41,528 nucleotides of DNA from JBFEUI01 sp041547565 (GTDB lineage: Bacteria > Pseudomonadota > Gammaproteobacteria > Thiohalomonadales > Thiohalomonadaceae), in assembly GCA_041547565.1 (NCBI GenBank), contig JBFEUI010000012.1, forward strand, positions 1 through 41,528, written 5' to 3'. The position numbers and the translations under genes were made by a program. Each line of letters begins with the position of its first letter. Position 1 is the first letter of the stretch. This document shows positions 8,915 to 16,311 of the stretch, piece by piece. The notes beneath the pieces are model-generated. The model made no database searches and was not told the origin of the DNA. It saw only the letters and a list, made by a program, of their open reading frames with translations.

Positions 8915-10384
8915 CTAGAGAAAGGCGAGTACCTCTTTCTCAATCTCCCCCTTGTCGATCACGGTTGCCTGGGTGATCGCCTTATCGAACAGCTCGGCAA
9001 TAATGGCGGGTATGGCCGTGTTGGCTTTCTCGGCAATGGATTTGAGTGCCTGCAGGTCGTGTGTGTCGATCTCACCGGTCAGCGCATTGGCAATGGTCGG
9101 AGAGAACTTGGTCCACTCCGCCGTGGAGTAGGCGATGGTCTTCAGCGGTTTGTCACGGCAGGTTTCGTGGGCCTTGAAACAGGTCGCGGTGTGGGGGTCC
9201 ATCAAGTAGCCGTTTTCGAAGCTGCTCTGGATATAGCGTTTGCCCGCCTCATCATCACAGTAGTCGGCCGCGAAGATCGCCTGCAGCTTTGCAAGCTCCT
9301 CGCCGTTTAGCTCATAGTGCTTTTCGCTGTCCAACTGCTGCATCAGCTCACGGGTGCGTTCGGCACCATAGAGGTCGTAGAGGATACGCTCGATATTGGA
9401 GGATTTGAGAATATCCATCGCCGGTGAGGTGGTGGCAATCACCGGGCGATCGCGCAGGTCGTACTTGCCGGTGTTGATCAGGTCGGTAAGCACGTTATTG
9501 CGGTTGGAGGCGATCAGGATCTTCTCCACCGGCAGTCCCATCTTCATGGCGTAGTAGCCGCCCAGGGCATTGCCGAAGTTACCGCTGGGTACATCGAGGT
9601 AGACCTTCTCGCCCAGTTCGATGGCACCCTGGCGCACCAGTTCCAGGTAGCTGTGGATGTGGTAGATCTGCTGGAAGATGATACGGCCGAAATTTACCGA
9701 GTTGGCAGCTGAGAGGAGCGTGTTTTTCTCCTTCAGCCTGGCGCGGAAACTCTCGGAGCTGAGCAGCAGTTTGAGCGCACTTTGTGCATCATCAAAATCG
9801 CCCTTGATGCCGATGACCTTCAGGTTTGCCGCATCCTCGGTCACCATCTGCAGGCGCTGGACATCCGACGTACCGCCATCCGGGTAGAGGCAGGCGACCT
9901 TGACGTTGGCCCTGTTTTTAAAGGTTTCCAGTGCTGCCGGACCGGTGTCGCCACTGGTTGCCGCCAGGATCAGGTAGTTCTCATTACGCTTTTGCGCCAG
10001 GTCTGACAGCACCACGCCGAAGGGCTGCAGGGCCATGTCCTTGAAGGCGCGGGTAGGGCCGTGATAGAGCTCGCTGACATAGAGGTCGTCGGTTACCTTG
10101 ACCACCGGTACGGGGTTGGCGGCATCGTCGAAGGCATCATAGGTATTGAGCGCCTCGTCGATCACCGCCTGCTCAATGTCCACCTCAAATGCGGCCAGTA
10201 CATTGCGCGCCAGTGTTTTGTAATCGCTTTCCAGATTTTTCTCCAGAAAGCCGGTGCCCAGCTCAGGCAGGCGCTCCGGAACGTAGATGCCGCCAAAGGA
10301 AGACATGGGACTGAGAATGGCGGCAGAGAAGCTCACCTCTGCCGGATGCTGGCCGTCGTTGCCGCGCGTTTCGATAAATTTCAT
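8915..10384 (-). CDS. thrC: Threonine synthase
   Basis: The 489-residue PLP enzyme converts O-phosphohomoserine to threonine. The N terminus MKFIETRGND leads to SPMSSFGGIYVPERLP, and the PLP lysine is Lys115 in HGPTRAFKDMALQ. AATSGDTG binds the cofactor phosphate, followed by DVPSGNFGNALGGYYA. Its length and FIETRG start fit the longer class of threonine synthase (fungal/E. coli-like fold) rather than the short plant-like type. The frame is open 38 codons further upstream, but ATG 10384 matches the family start and has a TATAAT box 34 bases upstream. It is not next to hom (homoserine dehydrogenase), its common partner. Confidence 0.95.
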   Translation of the reverse strand: MKFIETRGNDGQHPAEVSFSAAILSPMSSFGGIYVPERLPELGTGFLEKNLESDYKTLARNVLAAFEVDIEQAVIDEALNTYDAFDDAANPVPVVKVTDDLYVSELYHGPTRAFKDMALQPFGVVLSDLAQKRNENYLILAATSGDTGPAALETFKNRANVKVACLYPDGGTSDVQRLQMVTEDAANLKVIGIKGDFDDAQSALKLLLSSESFRARLKEKNTLLSAANSVNFGRIIFQQIYHIHSYLELVRQGAIELGEKVYLDVPSGNFGNALGGYYAMKMGLPVEKILIASNRNNVLTDLINTGKYDLRDRPVIATTSPAMDILKSSNIERILYDLYGAERTRELMQQLDSEKHYELNGEELAKLQAIFAADYCDDEAGKRYIQSSFENGYLMDPHTATCFKAHETCRDKPLKTIAYSTAEWTKFSPTIANALTGEIDTHDLQALKSIAEKANTAIPAIIAELFDKAITQATVIDKGEIEKEVLAFL

Positions 10385-10418
10385 GGCTTGCCTGGGTTCT
10401 ATATAAAAGATGGGAGGG

Positions 10419-10424
10419 ATTATA
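10419..10424 (-). promoter_or_regulatory. Probable -10 box of thrC
   Basis: TATAAT on the minus strand, placing the transcription start near 10412 and the leader at about 28 nt. No convincing -35 lies 16-18 bases further up, so the promoter may be weak or activator-dependent. Confidence 0.45.
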
Positions 10425-10690
10425 CCTGAGGCAATCGGCCGCTTATAGAGTCGCGTCAGGGAATACGCTCTCGGATCCTGCAAGCCCTGGATTCTCATGA
10501 TTGATGTCCGCTGGCTGATACGAAATCATACTAGCCGTGTAGGTCTGGGCTGAAATGAAAAAATAGGGAAGATTACAAACGAATAAGCATTAAGCTTATG
10601 AATTTGCGAAATAAAGTTTAGATAGTGAGATAGACTTTACTCGGTCTAAAAGCACAAGAAACGCACTATCACATTTACATGGAGGTCGAT
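10425..10690. other. AT-rich intergenic region upstream of thrC and the small secreted protein
   Basis: This divergent spacer holds no credible gene. It contains the thrC promoter at its left edge, a 17-base palindrome ATAAGC-ATTAA-GCTTAT near 10583-10599, and a two-tier inverted repeat at 10621-10670. No clear sigma-70 promoter for the rightward gene was found. Confidence 0.6.
10621..10670 (+). promoter_or_regulatory. Two-tier inverted repeat upstream of small secreted protein
   Basis: An outer repeat GATAGTG (10621-10627) / CACTATC (10664-10670) encloses an inner repeat TAGAC (10631-10635) / GTCTA (10643-10647). It ends 10 bases before the GGAGG ribosome-binding site. It could be a folded mRNA leader or a protein-binding site; the sequence alone does not decide. 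Confidence 0.35.
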
Positions 10691-10975
10691 ATGAGAATCC
10701 GCAAACATTTTCTGGCTGTCATGGCCACACTGCCCGCGTTGTTTATGCATACTGGGGCCGTTCAGGCTGCCTGCCCGGTGAGTATGGATGTTGATACCCT
10801 GGTCGAGTGCATCATCATCGAAGGCTCCGATACCAACTATCAGGTGTGGAAGAAAGAGTATGAATTGATCGGTACCGGCAGGTCCAGGGATGAAGACCCC
10901 TCTGCGCATGTCACTGCCGAGGATTTCAAACGCTACCACCGGTGGTTCGCCTCAGAGAACCATGCAACGAATTAA
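10691..10975 (+). CDS. Small secreted protein of unknown function
   Basis: A 94-residue protein I do not recognise. A clear Sec signal peptide has basic MRIRKH, a hydrophobic stretch to about residue 22 and a cleavage site after AVQA (residue 26). The mature part is about 68 residues, acidic and soluble, with two cysteines (Cys28 and Cys40) that may form a disulfide, followed by a WKKEYELIGTGRSRDED segment and a KRYHRWFAS tail. Q at -3 from Cys28 argues against a lipoprotein. ATG 10691 was chosen because GGAGG lies 5 bases upstream; the earlier in-frame ATG 10679 precedes that site. It is a single-gene unit ended by a strong terminator. DsbC encoded in this window could act on it, but that is speculation. 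Confidence 0.8.
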   Translation: MRIRKHFLAVMATLPALFMHTGAVQAACPVSMDVDTLVECIIIEGSDTNYQVWKKEYELIGTGRSRDEDPSAHVTAEDFKRYHRWFASENHATN

Positions 10976-11007
10976 ACGAAAATCCCCCAATTGTGACCGA
11001 TGCTTTT

Positions 11008-11034
11008 AACACCGCTTTTAAGCGGTGTTTTTTT
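11008..11034 (+). terminator. Intrinsic terminator of the small secreted protein gene
   Basis: AACACCGCT (11008-11016) and AGCGGTGTT (11021-11029) pair perfectly across a TTTA loop and run into T7. It lies 32 bases past the stop codon. Confidence 0.92.
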
Positions 11035-11144
11035 GCCAGGGCCCATCCGAAGAGTGCGCCCTGTTATTTATATTGTGAAGCCCTCAGGTTTGAGGGCCGA
11101 ATATCCGGTTGGTATCTACGGTGGGAGTATCTGCAGGGAACAGT

Positions 11145-11170
11145 GGCGGCGGATGCCGCCTTTTGTTTTT
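11145..11170 (+). terminator. Second strong terminator, possible end of a small RNA
   Basis: GGCGGC / GCCGCC with a GGAT loop is followed by TTTTGTTTTT. It is about 110 bases beyond the previous terminator with no gene in between. A 7-bp hairpin GCCCTCA / TGAGGGC (11080-11097) precedes it. It could end read-through or a short untranslated RNA. Confidence 0.75.
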
Positions 11171-11200
11171 CGGTAGTCGCTCTGAATGCAGAAAAGAAAA

Positions 11201-11229
11201 AACCCGCACCAGATGACTGAATGCGGGTT
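11201..11229 (-). terminator. Terminator of tRNA-Leu
   Basis: On the minus strand AACCCGCA pairs with TGCGGGTT and is followed by TTTTCTTTTC. It starts 11 bases past the tRNA 3' CCA. Confidence 0.88.
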
Positions 11230-11239
11230 CTTCGGAATA

Positions 11240-11326
11240 TGGTGCCGAGGAGAGGACTTGAACCTCCACGGGGTTGCCCCCACTAGCACCTGAAGCTAGC
11301 GTGTCTACCAATTTCACCACCTCGGC
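11240..11326 (-). tRNA. tRNA-Leu (anticodon CAG)
   Basis: An 87-nt class II tRNA with an encoded CCA. The acceptor GCCGAGG pairs with CCTCGGC. The D-arm contains AATTGGTAGAC, the anticodon loop reads CTTCAGG (anticodon CAG), the long variable arm is GGGGGCAACCCC-like, and the T-arm carries GGTTCAAGTCC. It decodes CUG, the dominant leucine codon in the genes here. It has its own promoter and terminator. Confidence 0.97.
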
Positions 11327-11364
11327 AATAGACCACAGCAAGGCTGCATGTCTAGAGGACGCGA

Positions 11365-11393
11365 ACTTTACAATGCTCGCGTGCGCCTGTCAA
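11365..11393 (-). promoter_or_regulatory. Sigma-70 promoter of tRNA-Leu
   Basis: On the minus strand a perfect -35 TTGACA (11393-11388) and -10 TAAAGT (11370-11365) are separated by exactly 17 bases. The region after the -10 is GC-rich (TCGCGTCC), a discriminator type typical of stringently controlled stable-RNA promoters. It implies a 5' leader of about 30 nt. Confidence 0.8.
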
Positions 11394-11482
11394 CGCCCCC
11401 TGTCTGCGCGACACAATTTTTTGCACAGTGCGTTAGAATAGAGGATTGAACACGCCCTTGAGGGCCGCAGGAATACTATTAC

Positions 11483-13678
11483 ATGTCAAAACGACTACCC
11501 AAAAAAGACCCCCATCAGAGCCGCGAGGCGCAGAAATACGACAATCCCATACCCAGCCGGGAATTCATCATGATGTTGCTGGAGAAGGAGGGACGGCCGT
11601 TAAATCGCAAGAAAATCGCCCGGGCGCTGGGCATCCGCGGTGAGGAACAGGAGGAGGGTCTGCGCCGGCGTCTCCGGGCCATGGAACGGGATGGTCAGGT
11701 GATCTTCAATCGCCGTGGCGGATACGGGCTGGTCAGCAAGATGGACCTGATACGCGGCCGCGTCATCGGTCATCCCGACGGTTTCGGTTTTCTGGTGCCC
11801 GAAGAGGGCGGTGATGACCTGTTTCTCTCTGCCCGGGAGATGCATCGCTGCCTGCACGGTGACCGCGTCGTGGCGCGGGTGTCTGGAGTTGACCGCCGCG
11901 GACGTCGTGAGGGCTCCGTGGTCGAGATACTGGAGCACGCCAACCGGCATATTGCAGGGCGTTACTATTTCGACAAGGGCGTGGGTTTTGTCGTTGCCGA
12001 TAACAAACGCATCAACCAGGATATTCTGGTGCCCGATGAACAGGCCTATGGTGCGACGAGCGGTCAACTCGTGGTGGTCGAAATACAGGAGTATCCCAGT
12101 GCGCGGCGTCAGGCCCTGGGGCGCGTTATAGAGATCCTGGGCGATCACATGGCTCCGGGGATGGAGATCGATGTGGCCATTCGCAGCCACGACCTGCCCC
12201 AGCAGTGGTCCCCGCTTGTTGAGGCAGAATGCGAGCACTTGCCGATGGAGGTGGCCGAAGAGGCCAAACAGGGGCGGACCGATTTGCGCGGTATGCCCCT
12301 GGTGACCATCGACGGCGAGGACTCGATGGACTTTGATGATGCCGTTTACTGCGAACGCAACGGCAAGGGGTGGCGCCTGGTGGTGGCCATCGCCGATGTC
12401 TCGCACTACGTACAGCCGGGTACCGCCCTGGACAGCGAGGCGCGCGTGCGGGGCAACTCGGTCTATTTCCCCGGCCGGGTGCTTCCGATGCTGCCCGAGG
12501 GGCTGTCCAATATTCTCTGTTCACTCAATCCCGATGTCGACCGGCTTTGCATGGTCTGCGACATGCAAGTGAGTGAGAAGGGCAAGCTGGGCAAATACCG
12601 CTTCTACCCCGCGGTCATGCGCTCCCATGCCCGTCTGACCTATAACAAGGTGGCGGCCATGCTGGTTGAAGGTGATAAGGTCTTGCGCCAGGAGTACCAG
12701 GCAGTGGTACCGCATCTGGAGAATCTCTATGGCCTCTACAAAAGGCTGCACTCCCAGCGGGTGAAGCGCGGTGCCATCGATTTTGACACCACCGAGACGC
12801 GTATTGTCTTCGGCGAGGGCAAGAAGATCGAGACGATCGTGCCGGTGGAGCGCAATGATGCCCATCGCCTTATCGAGGAGTGCATGCTGCTGGCGAACGT
12901 GGCCACGGCGGACTACCTCAGCAAGAACAAGATCCCTTCTCTCTACCGCGTCCACGATGCGCCCAAGTCGGAAAAATTGACGGGCCTGCGCGAGTTCCTT
13001 GCAGAACTGGGGCTCAAGCTCAAGGGGGGGGAGAAGCCGGAGGGGCAGCACTACGGTGAACTGCTGGCGAAGGTGAAGGACCGCCCCGATGCGCACCTGA
13101 TCCAGACCGTGATGTTGCGTAGCCTCGCCCAGGCGGTCTACAGCCCGGAGAATCACGGCCACTTTGGCCTTGCCTATGAGGCCTACGCCCACTTTACCTC
13201 TCCCATTCGAAGGTATCCTGACCTGTTGGTGCACCGGGCCATCCGTCACCTGCATGAGGGTAATCCGCCGGAGACCTTCCACTATGGCATGGAGGATATG
13301 CTGGTGCTGGGCGAACACTGCTCCATGACCGAGCGTCGTGCCGATGAGGCGACCCGCGATGCGATGGATTGGCTCAAGTGCGAATACATGATGGACAAGG
13401 TGGGCGAGGAGTTTGAGGGGATCATCAGCAGTGTCACGGGCTTTGGTATCTTCGTCGAGCTGTCGGATATCTATGTCGAAGGTCTGGTACATGTGACCGG
13501 GCTGAGCAACGACTACTATCACTTCGACCCGGTTCACCACCGGCTGGTCGGTGAACGCACCCGCAGGATCTACCGCCTTGGCGACAAGGTGCGGGTACAG
13601 GTCGCCCGTGTCGACCTGGATGAGCGTAAGATCGACTTTGATATGATGGATGAAAAGCCCAAGGGCGGGCGTCGGTGA
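11483..13678 (+). CDS. rnr: Ribonuclease R
   Basis: The 731-residue 3'-to-5' exoribonuclease degrades structured RNA and takes part in rRNA and tmRNA quality control. An N-terminal winged-helix region (about 25-90) and cold-shock domains (from about 90, GRVIGHPDGFGFLVPEEGGDDLF) lead to the catalytic RNB domain with the metal-binding GEDSMDFDDAVY. Near the C terminus an S1 domain reads FEGIISSVTGFGIFVELSD. It ends soon after S1, so it lacks the long Lys-rich tail of E. coli RNase R (813 aa). A possible -10 TAGAAT lies at 11434-11439 without a matching -35. Its stop overlaps the rlmB start. Confidence 0.96.
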   Translation: MSKRLPKKDPHQSREAQKYDNPIPSREFIMMLLEKEGRPLNRKKIARALGIRGEEQEEGLRRRLRAMERDGQVIFNRRGGYGLVSKMDLIRGRVIGHPDGFGFLVPEEGGDDLFLSAREMHRCLHGDRVVARVSGVDRRGRREGSVVEILEHANRHIAGRYYFDKGVGFVVADNKRINQDILVPDEQAYGATSGQLVVVEIQEYPSARRQALGRVIEILGDHMAPGMEIDVAIRSHDLPQQWSPLVEAECEHLPMEVAEEAKQGRTDLRGMPLVTIDGEDSMDFDDAVYCERNGKGWRLVVAIADVSHYVQPGTALDSEARVRGNSVYFPGRVLPMLPEGLSNILCSLNPDVDRLCMVCDMQVSEKGKLGKYRFYPAVMRSHARLTYNKVAAMLVEGDKVLRQEYQAVVPHLENLYGLYKRLHSQRVKRGAIDFDTTETRIVFGEGKKIETIVPVERNDAHRLIEECMLLANVATADYLSKNKIPSLYRVHDAPKSEKLTGLREFLAELGLKLKGGEKPEGQHYGELLAKVKDRPDAHLIQTVMLRSLAQAVYSPENHGHFGLAYEAYAHFTSPIRRYPDLLVHRAIRHLHEGNPPETFHYGMEDMLVLGEHCSMTERRADEATRDAMDWLKCEYMMDKVGEEFEGIISSVTGFGIFVELSDIYVEGLVHVTGLSNDYYHFDPVHHRLVGERTRRIYRLGDKVRVQVARVDLDERKIDFDMMDEKPKGGRR

Positions 13679-14424
13679 GCGAAAGCAGCCTCATTTTCGG
13701 CTTGCACGCCGTGGAAGCGGCGATAAAAAGTGAACCGGCGCAGGTCGAACAGCTGTGGTGTGACCACCAGCGCAAGGACAGGCGCATCCAGGACCTGGCG
13801 TGTCTGGCCGAGAAGCGGGGTATTCGCCCGCAGTGGGTGGAAAAAGAGGCATTGAAAAAACTGCTTCCGGAAGGCCGCCACCAGGGGGTGGTCGCCCAGG
13901 TGAAAAGTGCCGCCGCGGTGCGCAATGAAACCTTCCTCGAGCAGTTGCTTACCGAACTGGAAGTGCCGCCGTTTCTGCTGGTGCTCGACGGGGTGCAGGA
14001 CCCGCACAATCTGGGCGCCTGCCTGCGCAGCGCCGATGCAGCGGCCGTCCATGCGGTGATCGCCCCCCGTGACAGGGCCTGTGGCCTGACCCCCACGGTG
14101 CGCAAGGTGGCCAGCGGCGCGGCCGAAACGGTACCGTTTGTGCAAGTGACCAATTTGAGCCGTACCCTGAAGAGCCTTCAGCAGGCGGGGGTCTGGGTGG
14201 TCGGCACCGCACTGGAGCATCAGGCCGTCTCCGTATACGAGGCCAACCTGACAGGTCCGCTGGCCCTGGTGATGGGGGCGGAGGGGGCCGGCATGCGCAG
14301 GCTGACGCGCGAAACCTGTGATCAACTGGTCTACCTCCCGATGCTCGGTACGGTGCAGAGCCTGAATGTGTCTGTGGCGACAGGCATCTGCCTGTTTGAG
14401 GCCCGGCGCCAGCGCATGGCGTAG
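13675..14424 (+). CDS. rlmB: 23S rRNA (guanosine-2'-O-)-methyltransferase RlmB
   Basis: The 249-residue SpoU-class (SPOUT) enzyme 2'-O-methylates a guanosine in domain V of 23S rRNA using SAM. The N-terminal substrate-binding domain starts with LIFGLHAVEAAI. The C-terminal knot has the three SpoU motifs LDGVQDPHNLGACLRSADAA, LVMGAEGAGMRRLT and LGTVQSLNVSVATGICLFE. It starts with GTG overlapping the rnr stop (GTGA), which indicates translational coupling. rnr-rlmB is a conserved gammaproteobacterial pair. Confidence 0.95.
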   Translation: MSESSLIFGLHAVEAAIKSEPAQVEQLWCDHQRKDRRIQDLACLAEKRGIRPQWVEKEALKKLLPEGRHQGVVAQVKSAAAVRNETFLEQLLTELEVPPFLLVLDGVQDPHNLGACLRSADAAAVHAVIAPRDRACGLTPTVRKVASGAAETVPFVQVTNLSRTLKSLQQAGVWVVGTALEHQAVSVYEANLTGPLALVMGAEGAGMRRLTRETCDQLVYLPMLGTVQSLNVSVATGICLFEARRQRMA

Positions 14425-14453
14425 CCGCCCGTATCGGCCATTCAACACCATTA

Positions 14454-14482
14454 TTGTCATTTTTCAGTCAATTACGTATAAT
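14454..14482 (+). promoter_or_regulatory. Near-consensus sigma-70 promoter of the rpsF operon
   Basis: The -35 TTGTCA (14454-14459), a 17-base spacer and a perfect -10 TATAAT (14477-14482) predict a start near 14489 and an 88-nt rpsF leader. Confidence 0.85.
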
Positions 14483-14488
14483 CTCGCG

Positions 14489-14576
14489 CTCTCCGGAGTA
14501 GACCGGAAAAGACAATTTGGTTTTCTCCTTGTTCCGGGCGTTGGGTCCGGGGCTGATAACCCGTAAGGAGCAGTTA
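14489..14576 (+). promoter_or_regulatory. rpsF leader with SD-sequestering hairpin, candidate S6:S18 autoregulatory site
   Basis: CTCCTT (14525-14530) is the exact complement of AAGGAG (14565-14570), the rpsF ribosome-binding site. CGGG (14535-14538) and CCCG (14560-14563) can extend the helix inside. This would hide the SD. In many bacteria the S6:S18 complex binds the rpsF leader and represses its own synthesis. The CCG-containing internal region fits that idea loosely, but I could not verify the consensus. Confidence 0.5.
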
Positions 14577-14984
14577 ATGAAGCACTACGAGATCGTGTTT
14601 CTGGTCCATCCTGACCAGAGCGAACAAGTTCCTGCCATGGTTGAGCGTTACCGCTCAATGATCGAGACCAATGGTGGCACCATTCACCGTCTGGAAGACT
14701 GGGGCCGCCGCCAGCTTGCCTACCCAATCAATAAGGTCCACAAGGCCCACTACGTGCTGATGAATGCCGAGTGTTCTGCCGAGACCATGAAAGAACTGGA
14801 GTCGGCGTTCCGCTTTAACGATGCGGTTATCCGTAACCTGATTTTGAGCGTCAAAGAGGCCGTCACCGAGGCGTCTCCGCTTGCCAAGAGCAAGGAGGAG
14901 AAGCGCGACGAGGAGCCTGCCGCCAAGGCTGCCCCGGCTGCCGAGGCCAGTGAAGAGGCGTCAGAGGCCAGTACGGCCGAGTAA
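14577..14984 (+). CDS. rpsF: 30S ribosomal protein S6
   Basis: The 135-residue S6 (MKHYEIVFLVHPDQSEQVP, then WGRRQLAYPINKVHKAHYV) binds 16S rRNA as a heterodimer with S18. The C terminus after about residue 98 is an acidic Ala/Glu-rich tail like the glutamylated tail of E. coli S6. ATG 14577 follows the SD TAAGGAG by 6 bases; the frame is open upstream but lacks S6 similarity there. First gene of rpsF-rpsR. No priB lies between them, unlike the enteric order. Confidence 0.97.
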   Translation: MKHYEIVFLVHPDQSEQVPAMVERYRSMIETNGGTIHRLEDWGRRQLAYPINKVHKAHYVLMNAECSAETMKELESAFRFNDAVIRNLILSVKEAVTEASPLAKSKEEKRDEEPAAKAAPAAEASEEASEASTAE

Positions 14985-15056
14985 TCGGGTAGTTACGGTA
15001 ATTCCCGCGGAATATCGTAACCCTCTATTCATAAAAGAATTTGACAGGAAAATACA

Positions 15057-15281
15057 ATGGCTCGTTATTTCAGACGTAGAAAGTTCTGCCGCTTTACCGC
15101 TGAGGGCGTAAAGCAGATCGATTACAAGGATCTCAACACCCTGAAGAACTATGTGACCGAGAGCGGCAAGATCGTACCCAGCCGTATTACCGGCACCAAG
15201 GCCAAGTACCAGCGTCAGCTGGCCACGGCCATCAAGCGTGCCCGCTACCTGGCGCTGCTGCCGTACTCAGACGCCCATTAA
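15057..15281 (+). CDS. rpsR: 30S ribosomal protein S18
   Basis: A 74-residue S18 with the typical RYFRRRKFCRF start and the conserved IDYKDLNTLKNYVTESGKIVPSRITGT core. It binds 16S rRNA cooperatively with S6. Its stop codon lies in the loop of a terminator-like hairpin. Confidence 0.98.
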   Translation: MARYFRRRKFCRFTAEGVKQIDYKDLNTLKNYVTESGKIVPSRITGTKAKYQRQLATAIKRARYLALLPYSDAH

Positions 15282-15292
15282 GCGGGCGTTTT
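15271..15292 (+). terminator. Partial terminator at the end of rpsR
   Basis: ACGCCC (15271-15276) pairs with GGGCGT (15284-15289) around the rpsR stop, followed by TTTT. The short U-run suggests partial termination, which would lower expression of the membrane protein downstream relative to S6 and S18. Confidence 0.5.
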
Positions 15293-15331
15293 CCCGGACA
15301 ATATGTGCCGGGTAAACAGGAATAGTTGAGG

Positions 15332-16249
15332 ATGCGTTTTCTTGCGGCCTATGTGATGAAAGGTCGCATGCAGGCGATTTTGGTGACGGTGGTAGCGGCG
15401 ATACTGTCGTTGTTGTTGCCGCCACTGAGTTATCTGAGCGGGGCGGCCGTTGCCCTGGTAAGCCTGCGGCTTGGATTTGTGCAAAGCGCACAGGTGATCG
15501 CCGGTGCGACAGTGGCGACAGCCGTATTGGCCTATCCGGCCATGGCCACGCCCGTGCCGGCCCTAGTGTTCCTGCTGGCACTATGGCTGCCGGTATGGGT
15601 CATCGCACTGAGCCTGCGACGCACCATGAGACTTTCCAGAAGCCTCATACTGGCAGGCCTGTTCGGGGCCACGCTGGTTTTGGGGATTCATGCCGGAACC
15701 GAAAATCCTGCCGCCTGGTGGCAGGAGGTGTTTTACGAGGTGATGCAAACTGGCGTCGAACAGGGTGCGGAGCCGATACCAGGACTGGAACAGGCCATTG
15801 GCGAGATGGCGCAGCTGATGACGGGTATGATGGCGGCAGGATTTGCCTTCAGCCTGATCGGTTGTATGCTCCTCGGCCGCTGGTGGCAGGCGATATTGTA
15901 CAACCCGGGCGGCTTTCGCCAGGAGTTTCACACTCTAAGGGTGGGACGCTTGCCTGCCGTGACGGCTTTGATCCTGCTGCTGGCCAGCCAGATAGACGGG
16001 GCCGGGCTGGCAGGGGTCGCGGGTGACCTGGCCATCGTCGCAGCAACGCTCTTTTTGTTGCAGGGGGTGGCGGTTGTTCACGGGCTGGTGGCCCGTACCG
16101 CTGTTCACAGTGGATGGCTGGTGGCCATGTATGTATTGCTGGTGCTGCCGGTGACCATGGGCCAGATGGCGATAGTGCTCATCATCGCCGGGATGGTCGA
16201 CAACTGGTTTGATTTTCGAGCCTTTTTCGGTGACAAGGCGCAAGATTGA
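15332..16249 (+). CDS. DUF2232-type integral membrane protein
   Basis: The 305-residue protein is dominated by hydrophobic stretches, about eight membrane helices, for example residues 14-32, 52-70, 74-90 and 245-290. A soluble loop near 120-155 holds ENPAAWWQEVFYEVMQTGVEQG. It resembles the DUF2232 (YybS-like) family that sits between rpsR and rplI in many non-enteric gammaproteobacteria; its function is not established. ATG 15332 was chosen over TTG 15326. Placement between ribosomal protein genes is probably ancient synteny, not evidence for a ribosomal role. Confidence 0.7.
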   Translation: MRFLAAYVMKGRMQAILVTVVAAILSLLLPPLSYLSGAAVALVSLRLGFVQSAQVIAGATVATAVLAYPAMATPVPALVFLLALWLPVWVIALSLRRTMRLSRSLILAGLFGATLVLGIHAGTENPAAWWQEVFYEVMQTGVEQGAEPIPGLEQAIGEMAQLMTGMMAAGFAFSLIGCMLLGRWWQAILYNPGGFRQEFHTLRVGRLPAVTALILLLASQIDGAGLAGVAGDLAIVAATLFLLQGVAVVHGLVARTAVHSGWLVAMYVLLVLPVTMGQMAIVLIIAGMVDNWFDFRAFFGDKAQD

Positions 16250-16251
16250 CG

Positions 16252-16285
16252 GTTCTGTCCGTGTCTTCACGGGCGCGGACAGAAC
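16252..16285 (+). promoter_or_regulatory. Long inverted repeat upstream of rplI
   Basis: A perfect 10-bp repeat GTTCTGTCCG (16252-16261) / CGGACAGAAC (16276-16285) with a 14-base loop, 26 bases before the rplI start and without a U-tract. It may be an RNA processing site or a leader element. Confidence 0.4.
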
Positions 16286-16311
16286 AGGTTAAAAACTCGA
16301 GGTAAAGAAAG

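Noticed and set aside
10385..10498. A 38-residue N-terminal extension of threonine synthase
   Set aside because: It includes the TATAAT box and does not resemble the family; ATG 10384 matches the usual N terminus.
10942..11220. A 92-codon plus-strand frame between the small secreted gene and tRNA-Leu
   Set aside because: It overlaps the 3' end of the secreted protein gene and runs through three terminator hairpins.
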